Shown: piece by piece, positions 10,056-18,757 of the stretch
How the letters are laid out: each line of letters begins with the position of its first letter
How positions within the stretch are numbered: position 1 is the stretch's first letter
Origin: VXRN01 sp963664365
Lineage (GTDB): Bacteria; Chloroflexota; Dehalococcoidia; Lucifugimonadales; UBA1123
DNA: 64,000 nt
Reading direction: 5' to 3'
Assembly: GCA_963664365.1 (NCBI GenBank)
Contig: OY761144.1
Span: 3,100,001-3,164,000, forward strand
Made by a program: the position numbers and the translations under genes
The notes under the pieces: generated by a model
Told to the model about the DNA's origin: nothing
Seen by the model: only the letters and a program-made list of their open reading frames with translations
Database searches by the model: none

Positions 10056-10953
10056 CTGCTGCCACCACTCTGAGTCTCACCCGAGAAAGTCCTATCCACA
10101 GCAGTTTGAACCCCTGTACTTCGCCACCCAAGTTGTCGGCGAACCTAGCGTAGCGTGAAGTCGCCAGCGCGCCGAATAGTAAAATGATAGCCGAGACATA
10201 TACCCAGGTCAACATAGCCATCATGGCCCCCAGCGGGCCGTAAACGACGTTGTACACCGGGAACGTATCCACGTACCACAGCAGCCCCCACTTGGCGCCG
10301 TCGAAGGCGAGCGCCGCCGCCAGCGCGCCGATCCACACGTCCTTGAACCCTACGCTCGTGTTTGGCAGGTACCTGTACAGGACGAGGAACGTCCCGAAGG
10401 CCAGCAGAGGCGAGACGAACCGGGTAAGCAGCGTCAGCATCCTCTCGAAGTCCGTGTTTGGGAACATGATCTCGAGTACTTCCTGGACAGTCCCGCTCAG
10501 CGGAGCTATCACCAGCAGGATCAGTATCACCACCCCGGCTCCGGCGACGAGTCCGAGGTCGATCAGACGCTCGCTGATGAACGGCCTTGTCTTGGTGATT
10601 CCCCAAGCCGCGTTGATGCCCTTTCTGACCGCCCCGAACGCCGCGGACGACGCCCAAAGCAGACCCAGGAACGAAGCCGTTCCCGTGATTACTCGCGCGG
10701 ACGCCACGCCGCGCATCGTGCTGCTGATGAACTCCGTGGAGACCGGGATTACCTCGGCGATACGCTCCGCAAGCTCCGCCTGTTCGACCTCCGGCCCAAG
10801 GAAGAATCCCCAGACCGAGATCAGCGCAAGCACCAACGGGAACATGGAGAACAGCGTGTAGAACGCGATAGCGCCGGCGATGTACTGGCAGTTCTTGTCC
10901 AGGAAGTCGTTGGTCGCATCCACGCAGAAGAGGATGAATCTCACGAAGTACAT
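10039..10953 (-). CDS. YihY/BrkB-family membrane protein
   Basis: Integral inner-membrane protein with about six hydrophobic helices. It shows the family landmarks: NCQYIAGAIAFYTLFSMFPL near residue 20, the mid-protein LWASSAAFGAVRKGINAAW, and YRYLPNTSVGFKDVWIGA toward the C-terminus. The family was once called ribonuclease BN in error; its true function is unsettled. Length 304 is normal. It overlaps htrA by 17 bases, suggesting an envelope-stress pairing, which is inference. Confidence 0.93.
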   Translation of the reverse strand: MYFVRFILFCVDATNDFLDKNCQYIAGAIAFYTLFSMFPLVLALISVWGFFLGPEVEQAELAERIAEVIPVSTEFISSTMRGVASARVITGTASFLGLLWASSAAFGAVRKGINAAWGITKTRPFISERLIDLGLVAGAGVVILILLVIAPLSGTVQEVLEIMFPNTDFERMLTLLTRFVSPLLAFGTFLVLYRYLPNTSVGFKDVWIGALAAALAFDGAKWGLLWYVDTFPVYNVVYGPLGAMMAMLTWVYVSAIILLFGALATSRYARFADNLGGEVQGFKLLWIGLSRVRLRVVAAGDEGA

Positions 10954-11077
10954 TGTTCGGCGGACACCTTCTTAGCGGCGCTCGAAGTTGTCGCGGCTGC
11001 CTCGCGCAGGCGCGAGGCAAGTCACCTAATCGGGGAAATCTCCCTCAAGATGGTAACGAACGCCGATTTTGAGGTCA

Positions 11078-11138
11078 AATTGGATAGTGGATAGTGGATG
11101 GTGGGTAGTGGATGGTGGATGGTGGATAGTGGGTGGTT
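11078..11138. repeat. Minisatellite of GGATAGT/GGATGGT heptamers
   Basis: About eight degenerate heptamers (TGGATAGTGGATGGTGGGTA pattern) in tandem just after the large terminase stop codon. The complementary strand (CCACTATCCACCATCC) is the same sequence found in the linkers and leader of the three paralogues. The 10954-11144 gap otherwise shows nothing. Confidence 0.8.
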
Positions 11139-11144
11139 TTAGGT

Positions 11145-12500
11145 TTATAGGGAGTAGAACAGCGGGCGGCGTTGTTGGATCAGGTTGGTTATGGCGTACA
11201 CGAGGGCATCGGTGCGGTCGGGAGAGCGGGACGCCACCATATCGGGGGTCCAGGTACACATCTGCTCTTCGAGTTCGGGGAAGTTGCCGACGTGGTGGAC
11301 TTTGCCTTGTTCGTATAGGGATGCGACGGGTTCGGCGCGGGCGTATTTGCCGATTCGGGCCCGGATTTTCTTGATGGGGAGACGGCGCTCGGTGGCGTTG
11401 CTGATGGTGGCCCTGACCATGTCTCCGCCGGCGTTGTCTTCGACGATAATGGCGGAGGCTTCGAACTTGTCGTAGAGTTGTATGACGCGCCGCGCCCATG
11501 AGTTAGGTGACAGGCGCGCGGACTCGTCGGCGAGGACGTATGCTTCTCTGTATTTGTCGGATCCCGCGACAATGATTCCGGTCTCTGAGCTGTTTCGATT
11601 TGCGGAGAGGGCAGGGTCGACGGCGACTACAATGCGGGCCATGTAGCTCGGGGGTTCCCAGCGTCGGTGTTTCTCGATCCACTCGCGTTTCCAGAGGGCT
11701 CCTTCGTCTTCGTCGGTGAGTTCGGCGTCGATTTCCTGTTTTCCGAGTCGCGTGCCCTCGAACTGTTCGATGATGGCGTTCATGAAGGCGGGAGGGAGGA
11801 CGGCGCGGTTTTCATAAGTGGAGCCGCGTGTGACGAACACGCCCGGCCTGTGAGGCAGGGAGCGGATAATATCGATAGGTTTTGGGGTCGTGGTGATGAC
11901 GGCGCGGGGTTGGTCGTTGAGTCGGAGTGTGAAGGTTAGGTTTTTCCAGGTCTGGTCGGGGTATTCCCACGCCGCCAGTTCGTCGCACCACGCGGCGTCG
12001 AACTGCGGGCCTCTGAGTTGGTCGGGTTCGTGCGATGAGAAGACGAAAGCCCGCGCTCCGTTGGGCCAGGTCAGTTTTCGCTTGGAGGGTTCGTAGGTGG
12101 GCTTGTTCCAAGCGGGTGAGACGGCGATTATTCCTGATTCGCCTTCGATCATGACGGATTGCGCTTCGTCGATGGTGCGCGCGACGAGGGCGACGCGCTT
12201 GGCGTCGTAGTGTTCTACTTGGTCTCTAATCCACTCGGCGCCGGTGCGTGTTTTGCCGAATCCTCGGCCGGCGAGGATTAGCCAGGTATCCCAATCGTCG
12301 TCGGGGGGCAGTTGGGAGTCGCGGGCGTGTATGGGCCAGTGGTATGCGAGCGCGGCGGCGTCGGCCTCAGAGAGTCCGCGCTGAATAGACTCGATGGCGT
12401 CCGGCCGCTCGGCATCCGGGATAGAACGCAGATGGTCGATGACGGCAGCGATGCGTCCAGCGGCATCGGAGTCGCGCAGTGTTTCGATGTCCAGAGTCAT
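11145..12500 (-). CDS. Phage-type terminase large subunit
   Basis: DNA-packaging motor ATPase/nuclease of tailed phages. The ATPase half has Walker A LAGRGFGKTRTGAEW (about residue 85-100) and a Walker B-like AWCDELAAW. The C-terminal RNase H-like nuclease half shows VVAVDPALSANRNSSETG, AIIVEDNAGGD and RTDALVYAI, with the expected acidic residues. It looks intact at 451 residues. ATG at 12500 was chosen because further upstream the frame runs into a palindromic repeat. No portal, protease, capsid or tail gene lies nearby: it is an orphan next to a terminase-small-like paralogue (12608-13594). It could be a prophage remnant or a domesticated gene. Confidence 0.9.
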   Translation of the reverse strand: MTLDIETLRDSDAAGRIAAVIDHLRSIPDAERPDAIESIQRGLSEADAAALAYHWPIHARDSQLPPDDDWDTWLILAGRGFGKTRTGAEWIRDQVEHYDAKRVALVARTIDEAQSVMIEGESGIIAVSPAWNKPTYEPSKRKLTWPNGARAFVFSSHEPDQLRGPQFDAAWCDELAAWEYPDQTWKNLTFTLRLNDQPRAVITTTPKPIDIIRSLPHRPGVFVTRGSTYENRAVLPPAFMNAIIEQFEGTRLGKQEIDAELTDEDEGALWKREWIEKHRRWEPPSYMARIVVAVDPALSANRNSSETGIIVAGSDKYREAYVLADESARLSPNSWARRVIQLYDKFEASAIIVEDNAGGDMVRATISNATERRLPIKKIRARIGKYARAEPVASLYEQGKVHHVGNFPELEEQMCTWTPDMVASRSPDRTDALVYAITNLIQQRRPLFYSL

Positions 12501-12519
12501 GATTAGGTATTGGGGCTTA

Positions 12520-12588
12520 TCACCCTCACCCCCGTATCGGAGTACGGGGCAGGCTCCAGCCCTCTCCCTCAAGGGAGAGGGGGATATT
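12520..12588. repeat. CCCTCTCCCTTGAGGGAGAGGG-type palindromic repeat (inverted copy)
   Basis: Between the large terminase start and the second paralogue's stop: CACCCTCACCCCCGTATCGG, then a short hairpin and CCCTCTCCCTCAAGGGAGAG. It is the same element as at 3590-3655 in opposite orientation. It could act as a terminator or mRNA-stabilising hairpin between the two genes. Confidence 0.85.
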
Positions 12589-12607
12589 TGATCTACATTC
12601 TAAGTTG

Positions 12608-13594
12608 CTATGTGTCGGGCGGGTCGTCTTCGGTTTCGTCGTCTGAGTGAGATGGGTACATCTCGGCGCGCTTTTGTCGGCGGCGCGCTTCGATTTGGGG
12701 CCAGTTCTTCTGTCGTTGGAGTCTGCGTTCGTTTTCGGCCCTGAATCTCGCGGCTTCCTGGGCGAGAAGGTCGGGGTCGAAGCCTTTGGGGGGCATACTT
12801 ATCGGGTATCGCTTCTTGGGAGCGTTGGGGTCCGGGTGGAGTATGCCGTCTTCTTCTTTCTGCTTGAGTTCGGCGATGATGCCTGCCCAGAGTTCTTCGT
12901 CGAAGTCGTCTTCTTCGGGCTGGCCGGGGGCTTGCTCAAGGTGGTCGGGTGAGCAGGCGTGGGATGTCCAGCCTTGTCGGCAGTCGGGGCACAGTGCGTT
13001 TGGGGTGAGCGTTGGGTTTGCGCCGAGGACTCGGTCGAGCAGGAGTCCGGCGGCCCTGCGCCGGTGGTGTGGGGTGATCTTTGGGTCGTCTTCGGTCCTG
13101 GCGATTTCCAGCAGAGTGGCGCGGAGGGTCTGTCCGTTGTTGGTGATGGTCAGGATGTGTTGTTGGATGGTTTCCAGTAGTGAGTTGTTGGTCATTAGTG
13201 GTGAGTTGGTGGTTGGGGCCGGGCCGAGGGCCTGGTCGAGGGTGTGTTTGATTTGGGTTACGGGCCTTGGGTTGGCGGTTGTGTCGGGGGCGTTATCCAC
13301 TAAGGGCACGAAAGAACGCGAAGGGTTGTCTGAACCGTGATTTTGGGATTCCGCTGATTTGGGGGTTGGGTCCGGGTTAGGGGCCGGGGCTTGGTTGGGG
13401 CACTTGCCGAATCCTCTGTCGCTGAGGATTTTGGCGGCCGCGATGCGGTCGTTGGTGGTGGCCCTCGGGTCGCTGCCTTCGGCGATGCCGTGCAGTATCT
13501 CGATGAGTTCGAGGGCGTTGTTGGTCTCCTCGAGAATGGCGTTGGCGTGGTCGAGGGCCGGGTTGGATGTTGTCTGTTGTGTTGTGGTGGTCAT
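12608..13594 (-). CDS. Two-module terminase-small-subunit-like protein, paralogue 2
   Basis: About 328 residues from ATG at 13594 (MTTTTQQTTSNPALDHAN). Module A (about 10-65) ends SDRGFGKCP and module B (about 140-195) ends LLDRVLGANP. The tail carries WPQIEARRRQKRAEMYPSHS, matching the other two paralogues. Unlike them it has a possible small zinc knuckle, CPDCRQGWTSHAC, after module B. It lies just upstream of the large terminase on the same strand, the usual order of small and large subunits, so a packaging-initiation role is the best guess. The linker includes in-frame repeat DNA (13330-13367, 13190-13225), and module B begins with MTNNSLLE behind the same CCACTAATGACC context as the gene's own start. 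Confidence 0.78.
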   Translation of the reverse strand: MTTTTQQTTSNPALDHANAILEETNNALELIEILHGIAEGSDPRATTNDRIAAAKILSDRGFGKCPNQAPAPNPDPTPKSAESQNHGSDNPSRSFVPLVDNAPDTTANPRPVTQIKHTLDQALGPAPTTNSPLMTNNSLLETIQQHILTITNNGQTLRATLLEIARTEDDPKITPHHRRRAAGLLLDRVLGANPTLTPNALCPDCRQGWTSHACSPDHLEQAPGQPEEDDFDEELWAGIIAELKQKEEDGILHPDPNAPKKRYPISMPPKGFDPDLLAQEAARFRAENERRLQRQKNWPQIEARRRQKRAEMYPSHSDDETEDDPPDT

Positions 13595-13642
13595 TAGTGG
13601 ATAGTGGGTAGTGATTAGTGGTTGGTGGTACTGATGTGCGTT

Positions 13643-13672
13643 AGTATAGGAGGTGTGAGAACGGATGTCAAG
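13643..13672 (-). promoter_or_regulatory. Promoter TTGACA-18-TATACT for paralogue 2
   Basis: -35 TTGACA at 13672-13667 and -10 TATACT at 13648-13643 with an 18-bp spacer, the same spacing as for the other two paralogues. Transcription should start near 13636, leaving a ~42-base leader made of CCACTAATCACTACCCACTA-type repeats (13595-13630). Confidence 0.8.
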
Positions 13673-13679
13673 GGGGGAT

Positions 13680-13708
13680 TTGGGGATTGGGGGATGTAAT
13701 GGTAGAAT
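13680..13708 (+). promoter_or_regulatory. Divergent promoter TTGGGG-17-TAGAAT
   Basis: A weaker -35/-10 pair (13680-13685, 13703-13708) faces the small gene at 13745 and overlaps the back of the paralogue 2 promoter, so the two may interfere. Confidence 0.4.
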
Positions 13709-13744
13709 GGCGCGTGTAGGAGTAGGACTACGGAAGGGGGATCG

Positions 13745-14053
13745 ATGCGAGACATGGACACGCGGACACAAGAGATGGTGGACAGAAGGCTCCCAACCCG
13801 TCCCCACGAAGAGATCGCCCGGCTGGGCGACGAGATATACGAACGCGATATCCGTTCGCAGGTCGAGGCGACACAGCACGGGAAGATCGTCGCCATAGAC
13901 GTGGACAGTGGGGATTACGCCATTGCCGATACCGCCCTTGCCGCAGCTGACGCCCTACGAGAAAGGCGTCCAGCACTCAATGTTTGGGCAGTGAGGGTTG
14001 GGTACCCGACGTTGCGCACCTTCGGCGGCAGTTCCCTGCGGAGAGTCGGGTGA
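13745..14053 (+). CDS. Small conserved protein usually paired with a retroviral-type aspartic protease
   Basis: A 102-residue protein with the family pattern GDEIYERDIR..VE..HGKIVAIDV and ALNVWAVRVGY..LR.FGG. From general knowledge, this type is common in cyanobacteria and Chloroflexota directly upstream of a clan AA aspartic protease; its role is unknown. ATG at 13745 follows GGAAGGGGG; an ATG at 13754 is possible. The partner gene starts at the overlapping GTG (14050) but is truncated here. Confidence 0.7.
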   Translation: MRDMDTRTQEMVDRRLPTRPHEEIARLGDEIYERDIRSQVEATQHGKIVAIDVDSGDYAIADTALAAADALRERRPALNVWAVRVGYPTLRTFGGSSLRRVG

Positions 14054-14100
14054 TAGAAGGTTTCGTCAACGCCAATCTTGAAGTCGTCGTCCTGAGACCC
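14050..14100 (+). pseudogene. Stump of a clan AA (retropepsin-like) aspartic protease gene
   Basis: GTG at 14050 overlaps the preceding stop (GTGA). It reads VIEGFVNANLEVVV, which resembles the usual start of the partner protease (GYVNA.LEAVI...). About 16 codons later the similarity ends and the frame runs into the 3' end of the convergent helicase gene. The catalytic D-T-G region is absent. The gene was probably truncated when the toxin-helicase block arrived or recombined here. Confidence 0.5.
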
Positions 14101-14110
14101 CATAGCGCGA

Positions 14111-17100
14111 TCAGTCCCAGAGCCAGTCGAGGTCAGAGAATGCAAGCTTTCGCTCGAAGTTGTCTATATTGTCTCTGACGTTCAGGATGAGGCACCTGTC
14201 GTTGCCGCCGTTCTTGACGCCGCGCAGACCCCGGCCGACCATCTGGAAGTAGAGGTTGGGACTGTACACCGGGCGAGCGACGATGATGGCCCGCGTCTTG
14301 GGCGCGTCGAACCCCTCTCGAAAGACGCCGTAGTTCACAAGGGCCTTGACCTCACCAGCGCGAAACTCCTCAACAACCCGGCGTCGGGTGGATGTCTCAG
14401 TGGTTCCGCTCACGGCTCGCGCCTTGATTCCCTTCGAGGTGAGCAACGCCGCGACGGTCTGGGAGTGTTCGACCGACGTTGCGAAGATGAGCGTAGGCCA
14501 GTCTGGGGCTATGAGCTTTTCGTAAGCCTCGATGATCCTTTGGGTTCGGTCCGTGTTGCCCGCAATACGGTCTTCTACGCTTCTCGGCAGCCAGGGAGTA
14601 TTTTGCGACTGCTGAAGTTCATAGGGAGACAACTGGAATCGGCCCCCGTCGATAGTGTCGTGATCGGCCCGCGCCAGAATCAGCATGTCCTGGAGTTGCT
14701 GAATCACATTCTCAGGATCGTCACTTGCGAATGCCCCTGAATCCAGGCGATTCCTTCCATATCGGTTTACAAGACGCTCTGTTTCCCGTTCGTCATGTCC
14801 CCTATAAGGAGTTGCGGTAAGGCCGATTAGGAACGGCTCTTGTAGACGTCGCCAGCGCGTTAGGCCAAGGTCCTGCATTACGGACGTGAAGGTGGGCGCT
14901 ACCGACCTGTGCGCCTCATCGAATACCAGGAGCTTGAAGTCGGCCAGGAATTCGTAGGACTCCGGCTGCCTGTCGATCTTGGCATAGAGTGTCTGTATGG
15001 TAGCCACGATGACGTGCATCTCTCCCGTCGGCAGCGGCTGGGGCTGTCCTGCCCACATTCTGGAGATTCGCAGCCGTTTAGCTTGGACGCCCTCGCTGGA
15101 CCAGACTTGGCGCCACGCTTCGACAGCCTGCTCGCATAGCTCGTCGCGGTCGGCAACCCACAGAATGCCACCCTCAAAGCCGTCGTCTCGAATCGCTTCG
15201 ACTATGGCCTGAACCGCGACGCGAGTCTTTCCCGATCCGGTGGGCATACTGATCATGCCGCGCCGTTCGCCGAGCGCGCCGTTGGAGCGTATCAACTTCC
15301 TGGTGTTGTCAACGACCGTGCGCTGGTAGTCGTGAAGCCCAGGAAGTGAGTAAGGCCCTTCCACCTCCACATACGGATCGCGTCGAGCGTTCGGCTCGCC
15401 AGCCCACTCCTCCGAGAAACCGAGCGAACGGACGAATTCGACAGCCTTCGCTCCTCCCGCCCATTTCCGAGGCGGGTCCAGGTGGCTAAGAGAATGCAGG
15501 TACTCACGCAGCGCGCCGGTGTGATACGTCGCAATCGCAGCCTGTGCCACCTGTACCCCGGTAAGCGGCCCCTGAGCATCTTCGAGTATCGCGAGAAGAC
15601 TCCGAGGAAGATGCCGCCGAAGATCGGTCTCCCCGACCGCTTTCAGAAGGCGTTCTTCGTCCGTCGAGCACAGCCGCACCGCATCTCGGGCAGCTTGTAC
15701 GTCGGCATCGGTCAGGCCGAGGAGAATCCTTTGGATCTGTTCGGGACCGAGTCGAAGACCTAGCGCATTTAGTACCGACCGCAGCTCGTCCCGCTCATCA
15801 TCCTTCCGAACAACGTAAAGGAGATTATTCCTGATAATGAAGTCTTGCTCATTCTCCCTCTGGACTCCACCTAGTTGTTGAAACCCATCGCAGCGTACGA
15901 GCTCAAGATTCACTTGTTGAATCGCGAGATGGGGCCCTAGTCCTCGCCACACATCAACTATAGGGATGGGGTCATCTTCGCCAATCGGTTCCACTGGTAT
16001 TTCGATCTCAGCACGAATTCCGAAAGCCCTACGGATTGAGTTGGACCGCGGGTGGGAAAGTAGCTTGCGCAGCACGTCCTGATTCTGCGGCGGGTCGCCA
16101 AGCCCGTCGGACAGTCTATGAATCCCGTCGTCGGTTTTGATGCGCCCGTGTTGGCGCAGCACTTCTATCACGGGGGACTCGAACTCCATGGGCGGATAGA
16201 TAGCTTGGGTGTCATGGCGCATAGTCCACTGCTCATAGGTGTCGCTCAACTTGAGGAGCTCCCAAGTGTACAGAGCTTTCCCCTCGTTAGAGAGTGACTC
16301 AAGTACGTCCAGCGGGCCGCTGGTCGTGGATTCGTCGAAATTCAGCCTGTCCCGGCGCGGATCGCGCGGAAGGTCGCGCTTTGTGAACTCTATCCGTTTA
16401 GAAGCCCTAAACCGTCTGATTTGATCGTAAGACAGTTCATGTCCAGCGCATGGCGCGTCGGACGCGCCGAGTTGTTTGAGCAAAGGCAAGTCTTCTTGAT
16501 GAAACTGGACGTCGATGGTGACACCGCTGTCCCGGCTGCCGTCTGCAGGCACGATGGAACCTGGAAGCAGCACTTGGAAGAGCGACCGCCATTCTTCGTC
16601 AACTGTGCGGACACGGAGCGAGTCGCGCCAGTCACCTTTGGACTCTGTGATAATACTGGCGGCTTTCAACTGATCAACATCGTGGGCAAGTTTCCAGAAT
16701 TGGGTCCAGCATGAATCCAATATGGTTTCGTTCTCGAGGTAAGGTGCGAATTCTATAGAGGGCTTTAGCAACATTGATGCCCACCCTCTAAACTTAGTCT
16801 CCCGAGATGCGAGCTTGACACCCAACTCCTTCAAGGCACTCAGTGTTTCGGGGTCTGCCTCAAGTTGTGGATGTACAAGGTTGCTCGCATCGGAAGGATC
16901 CTCTCCTCCAAGAAACACTTGGTCCGGATCAGGCTGCCCCCACTTTCCATCGGACCTAAGTACGATTCTACCGAGTTCGTTGCTCGCTCGTATGGATTCA
17001 GGTATCAGAGCCGCTGTCTGAATAGCAGCCATCGAGGCTTGGACAAGCGGCCTCACCAGGTTTGAAGTAAACTCTTGGCACTCTTCGCTTGGTAGTGACG

Positions 17101-18748
17101 AAGCCCGACGGTTTAGGGCATCTATGCGTGGCTGTTGGGCCTTGGCACGTTCTACCAGCGCTTCCAACCACTGCGAAACCTTTGCGCGTGGCAACGCTCG
17201 CCTCGCCATCCTAGTAGCGTGATCGTGCAACTGCTCCAGTCTGGCCATACGGTTGCGGGTGAATACTCGGTGATGTACCCATTCTTTGGGCCTGTGATCG
17301 AACTCAGCCCAGTGGTCGAGCGGAGCTCGATCCGTCTGCCTGTCGATAGTCAGTTCTCCGGGAGCGTATAAAACGTCAAGTAATTTCTGAAGCTTGCCTT
17401 CCTGGTTAGGGACAATCGCAGCGTCTTGGAGAACCGAGTATATGCTAGACCTTAGACTATTCGTGAGTTCTGTATCCCCTCTCTCCCGTCTACTTGGGAG
17501 CGCGTCCAAGTGCCGTGCCGGATCTTCCGACGTAGAGAGTCGCGGCAAGGTGTCGGCGACCATTTTGGATGCAGCGTCGATCAACTCGTCGTTATAAATC
17601 CCCGGCAAGAGATTCTGCCTGTCTTCGTTCGTCTTCCACGGCGCGTTGAGAATGCCGGCCAACAGGCTGGTCGTCTGCGTAGGGAAGAATGCCCAGAACG
17701 TACCGGGGTCGTTCAGCCTATCGACGGGCGCAGCCCACCAGATTGGCACTTCGTCGGCATTATCCAGGCTTCTGCTGTCACTTTTGGCACCGTCAGATAG
17801 CTTGTGCATAGTGTTGACGATCATCCAGCGGGACTTACTACCGCCGTCATCGAGGATGTACCTGCCGTCTTCGTGGGTGAGGGTAGCTATGCGAGCTACT
17901 TCCCGCTCGTCTGTCTGAAGTACAAGGCGGCCTACGTGCTCGACGAACAGGAGAAACTCGGCGGGGAACTCTGCGATCTGTTTATCAAGAGTCCGGTACG
18001 CGCCGGGCTTCAGCGGGAGGCGGACGATGTTCGTGGCCCAGCCCATCATCTCACGCAGGATTGGGTCTGCTGCCGCTTCCCTGATCGGATGGATAGCTTC
18101 CGGCAGACGAAGCACGGGGAAGCGATCAGCGTCCGGCGCGATGTCGCGGACCCGCTCCGACGCACTTGCACGGTCGAAACGGAAGGAGCCGGACCGGCTG
18201 AAGAATTCGGGCGTGTCCGTAACGCCGAGCACCGACTTGAAACCCAGCCCGAAACGCCCGATCTCGTCCGTGCCACGCTTGGGCGATAGATGGGAGAACA
18301 TCAAAGCCTTCACTCCGTCCTCGTCGATCGCGCGCCCCTCGTCGGCGCAGTAGAGATGTGTCGGCGTCAGTCGTATCCAGATTTGCCCGCCGTCCGACAG
18401 CGACAGCGCGTCCGCGCCGTTCTGCACCAACTCGAACAACTGGCGATGCGCGTAGCCGCCGCGCGCCGTATCCTGCTCATGGTTGGCGTGTTCCGCTACA
18501 AGGTTTGGCTGGCTGCGGTAGGCGTCCAGCGTCTTCTCCGACTGTTCTTGAATGTACGCGCCAATGTGCCCATCCTCCGCCCACTTTGACGCCAGCCTCG
18601 ACATGGCCTTGGATCTTACGATGGCGTTCACCACATCCTCTACATGGGTGGGATCATAGTCCTCATACGCAATCTTGAGGTAAGCGTCCACATCATCGTA
18701 GGTCTCGATGTAGTCCGCCATGTCCCAACGATATGTTTTCAGCGCCAT
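14111..18748 (-). CDS. Antidote-like N-terminus fused to GHKL ATPase and SF2 helicase (1545 aa)
   Basis: Residues 1-55 read like the N-terminal half of the antidote partnering HigB-type toxins: KTYRWDMADYIET, then DDVDAYL, YEDYDP and MSRLASK. The antidote's usual second half (helix-turn-helix) is replaced at about residue 60. A sacsin-like GHKL ATPase follows: ELVQNGADAL (106-115), DEGRAID (~137) and GRFGLGFKSV (164-173). A long unassigned middle (~330-1150) leads to an SF2 helicase: MPTGSGKTR (~1168), VFDEAHRS (~1274), LIGLTATPYRG, then FREGFDAPKTR and QMVGRGLRG. Soluble, no membrane segment. ATG at 18748 has AGGAG overlapping the toxin stop nine bases upstream. The architecture suggests phage defence or nucleic-acid surveillance guarded by the toxin; this is inference. 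Known related proteins join GHKL and helicase domains without the antidote. Confidence 0.85.
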   Translation of the reverse strand: MALKTYRWDMADYIETYDDVDAYLKIAYEDYDPTHVEDVVNAIVRSKAMSRLASKWAEDGHIGAYIQEQSEKTLDAYRSQPNLVAEHANHEQDTARGGYAHRQLFELVQNGADALSLSDGGQIWIRLTPTHLYCADEGRAIDEDGVKALMFSHLSPKRGTDEIGRFGLGFKSVLGVTDTPEFFSRSGSFRFDRASASERVRDIAPDADRFPVLRLPEAIHPIREAAADPILREMMGWATNIVRLPLKPGAYRTLDKQIAEFPAEFLLFVEHVGRLVLQTDEREVARIATLTHEDGRYILDDGGSKSRWMIVNTMHKLSDGAKSDSRSLDNADEVPIWWAAPVDRLNDPGTFWAFFPTQTTSLLAGILNAPWKTNEDRQNLLPGIYNDELIDAASKMVADTLPRLSTSEDPARHLDALPSRRERGDTELTNSLRSSIYSVLQDAAIVPNQEGKLQKLLDVLYAPGELTIDRQTDRAPLDHWAEFDHRPKEWVHHRVFTRNRMARLEQLHDHATRMARRALPRAKVSQWLEALVERAKAQQPRIDALNRRASSLPSEECQEFTSNLVRPLVQASMAAIQTAALIPESIRASNELGRIVLRSDGKWGQPDPDQVFLGGEDPSDASNLVHPQLEADPETLSALKELGVKLASRETKFRGWASMLLKPSIEFAPYLENETILDSCWTQFWKLAHDVDQLKAASIITESKGDWRDSLRVRTVDEEWRSLFQVLLPGSIVPADGSRDSGVTIDVQFHQEDLPLLKQLGASDAPCAGHELSYDQIRRFRASKRIEFTKRDLPRDPRRDRLNFDESTTSGPLDVLESLSNEGKALYTWELLKLSDTYEQWTMRHDTQAIYPPMEFESPVIEVLRQHGRIKTDDGIHRLSDGLGDPPQNQDVLRKLLSHPRSNSIRRAFGIRAEIEIPVEPIGEDDPIPIVDVWRGLGPHLAIQQVNLELVRCDGFQQLGGVQRENEQDFIIRNNLLYVVRKDDERDELRSVLNALGLRLGPEQIQRILLGLTDADVQAARDAVRLCSTDEERLLKAVGETDLRRHLPRSLLAILEDAQGPLTGVQVAQAAIATYHTGALREYLHSLSHLDPPRKWAGGAKAVEFVRSLGFSEEWAGEPNARRDPYVEVEGPYSLPGLHDYQRTVVDNTRKLIRSNGALGERRGMISMPTGSGKTRVAVQAIVEAIRDDGFEGGILWVADRDELCEQAVEAWRQVWSSEGVQAKRLRISRMWAGQPQPLPTGEMHVIVATIQTLYAKIDRQPESYEFLADFKLLVFDEAHRSVAPTFTSVMQDLGLTRWRRLQEPFLIGLTATPYRGHDERETERLVNRYGRNRLDSGAFASDDPENVIQQLQDMLILARADHDTIDGGRFQLSPYELQQSQNTPWLPRSVEDRIAGNTDRTQRIIEAYEKLIAPDWPTLIFATSVEHSQTVAALLTSKGIKARAVSGTTETSTRRRVVEEFRAGEVKALVNYGVFREGFDAPKTRAIIVARPVYSPNLYFQMVGRGLRGVKNGGNDRCLILNVRDNIDNFERKLAFSDLDWLWD

Positions 18749-18757
18749 AGCTGTCTC

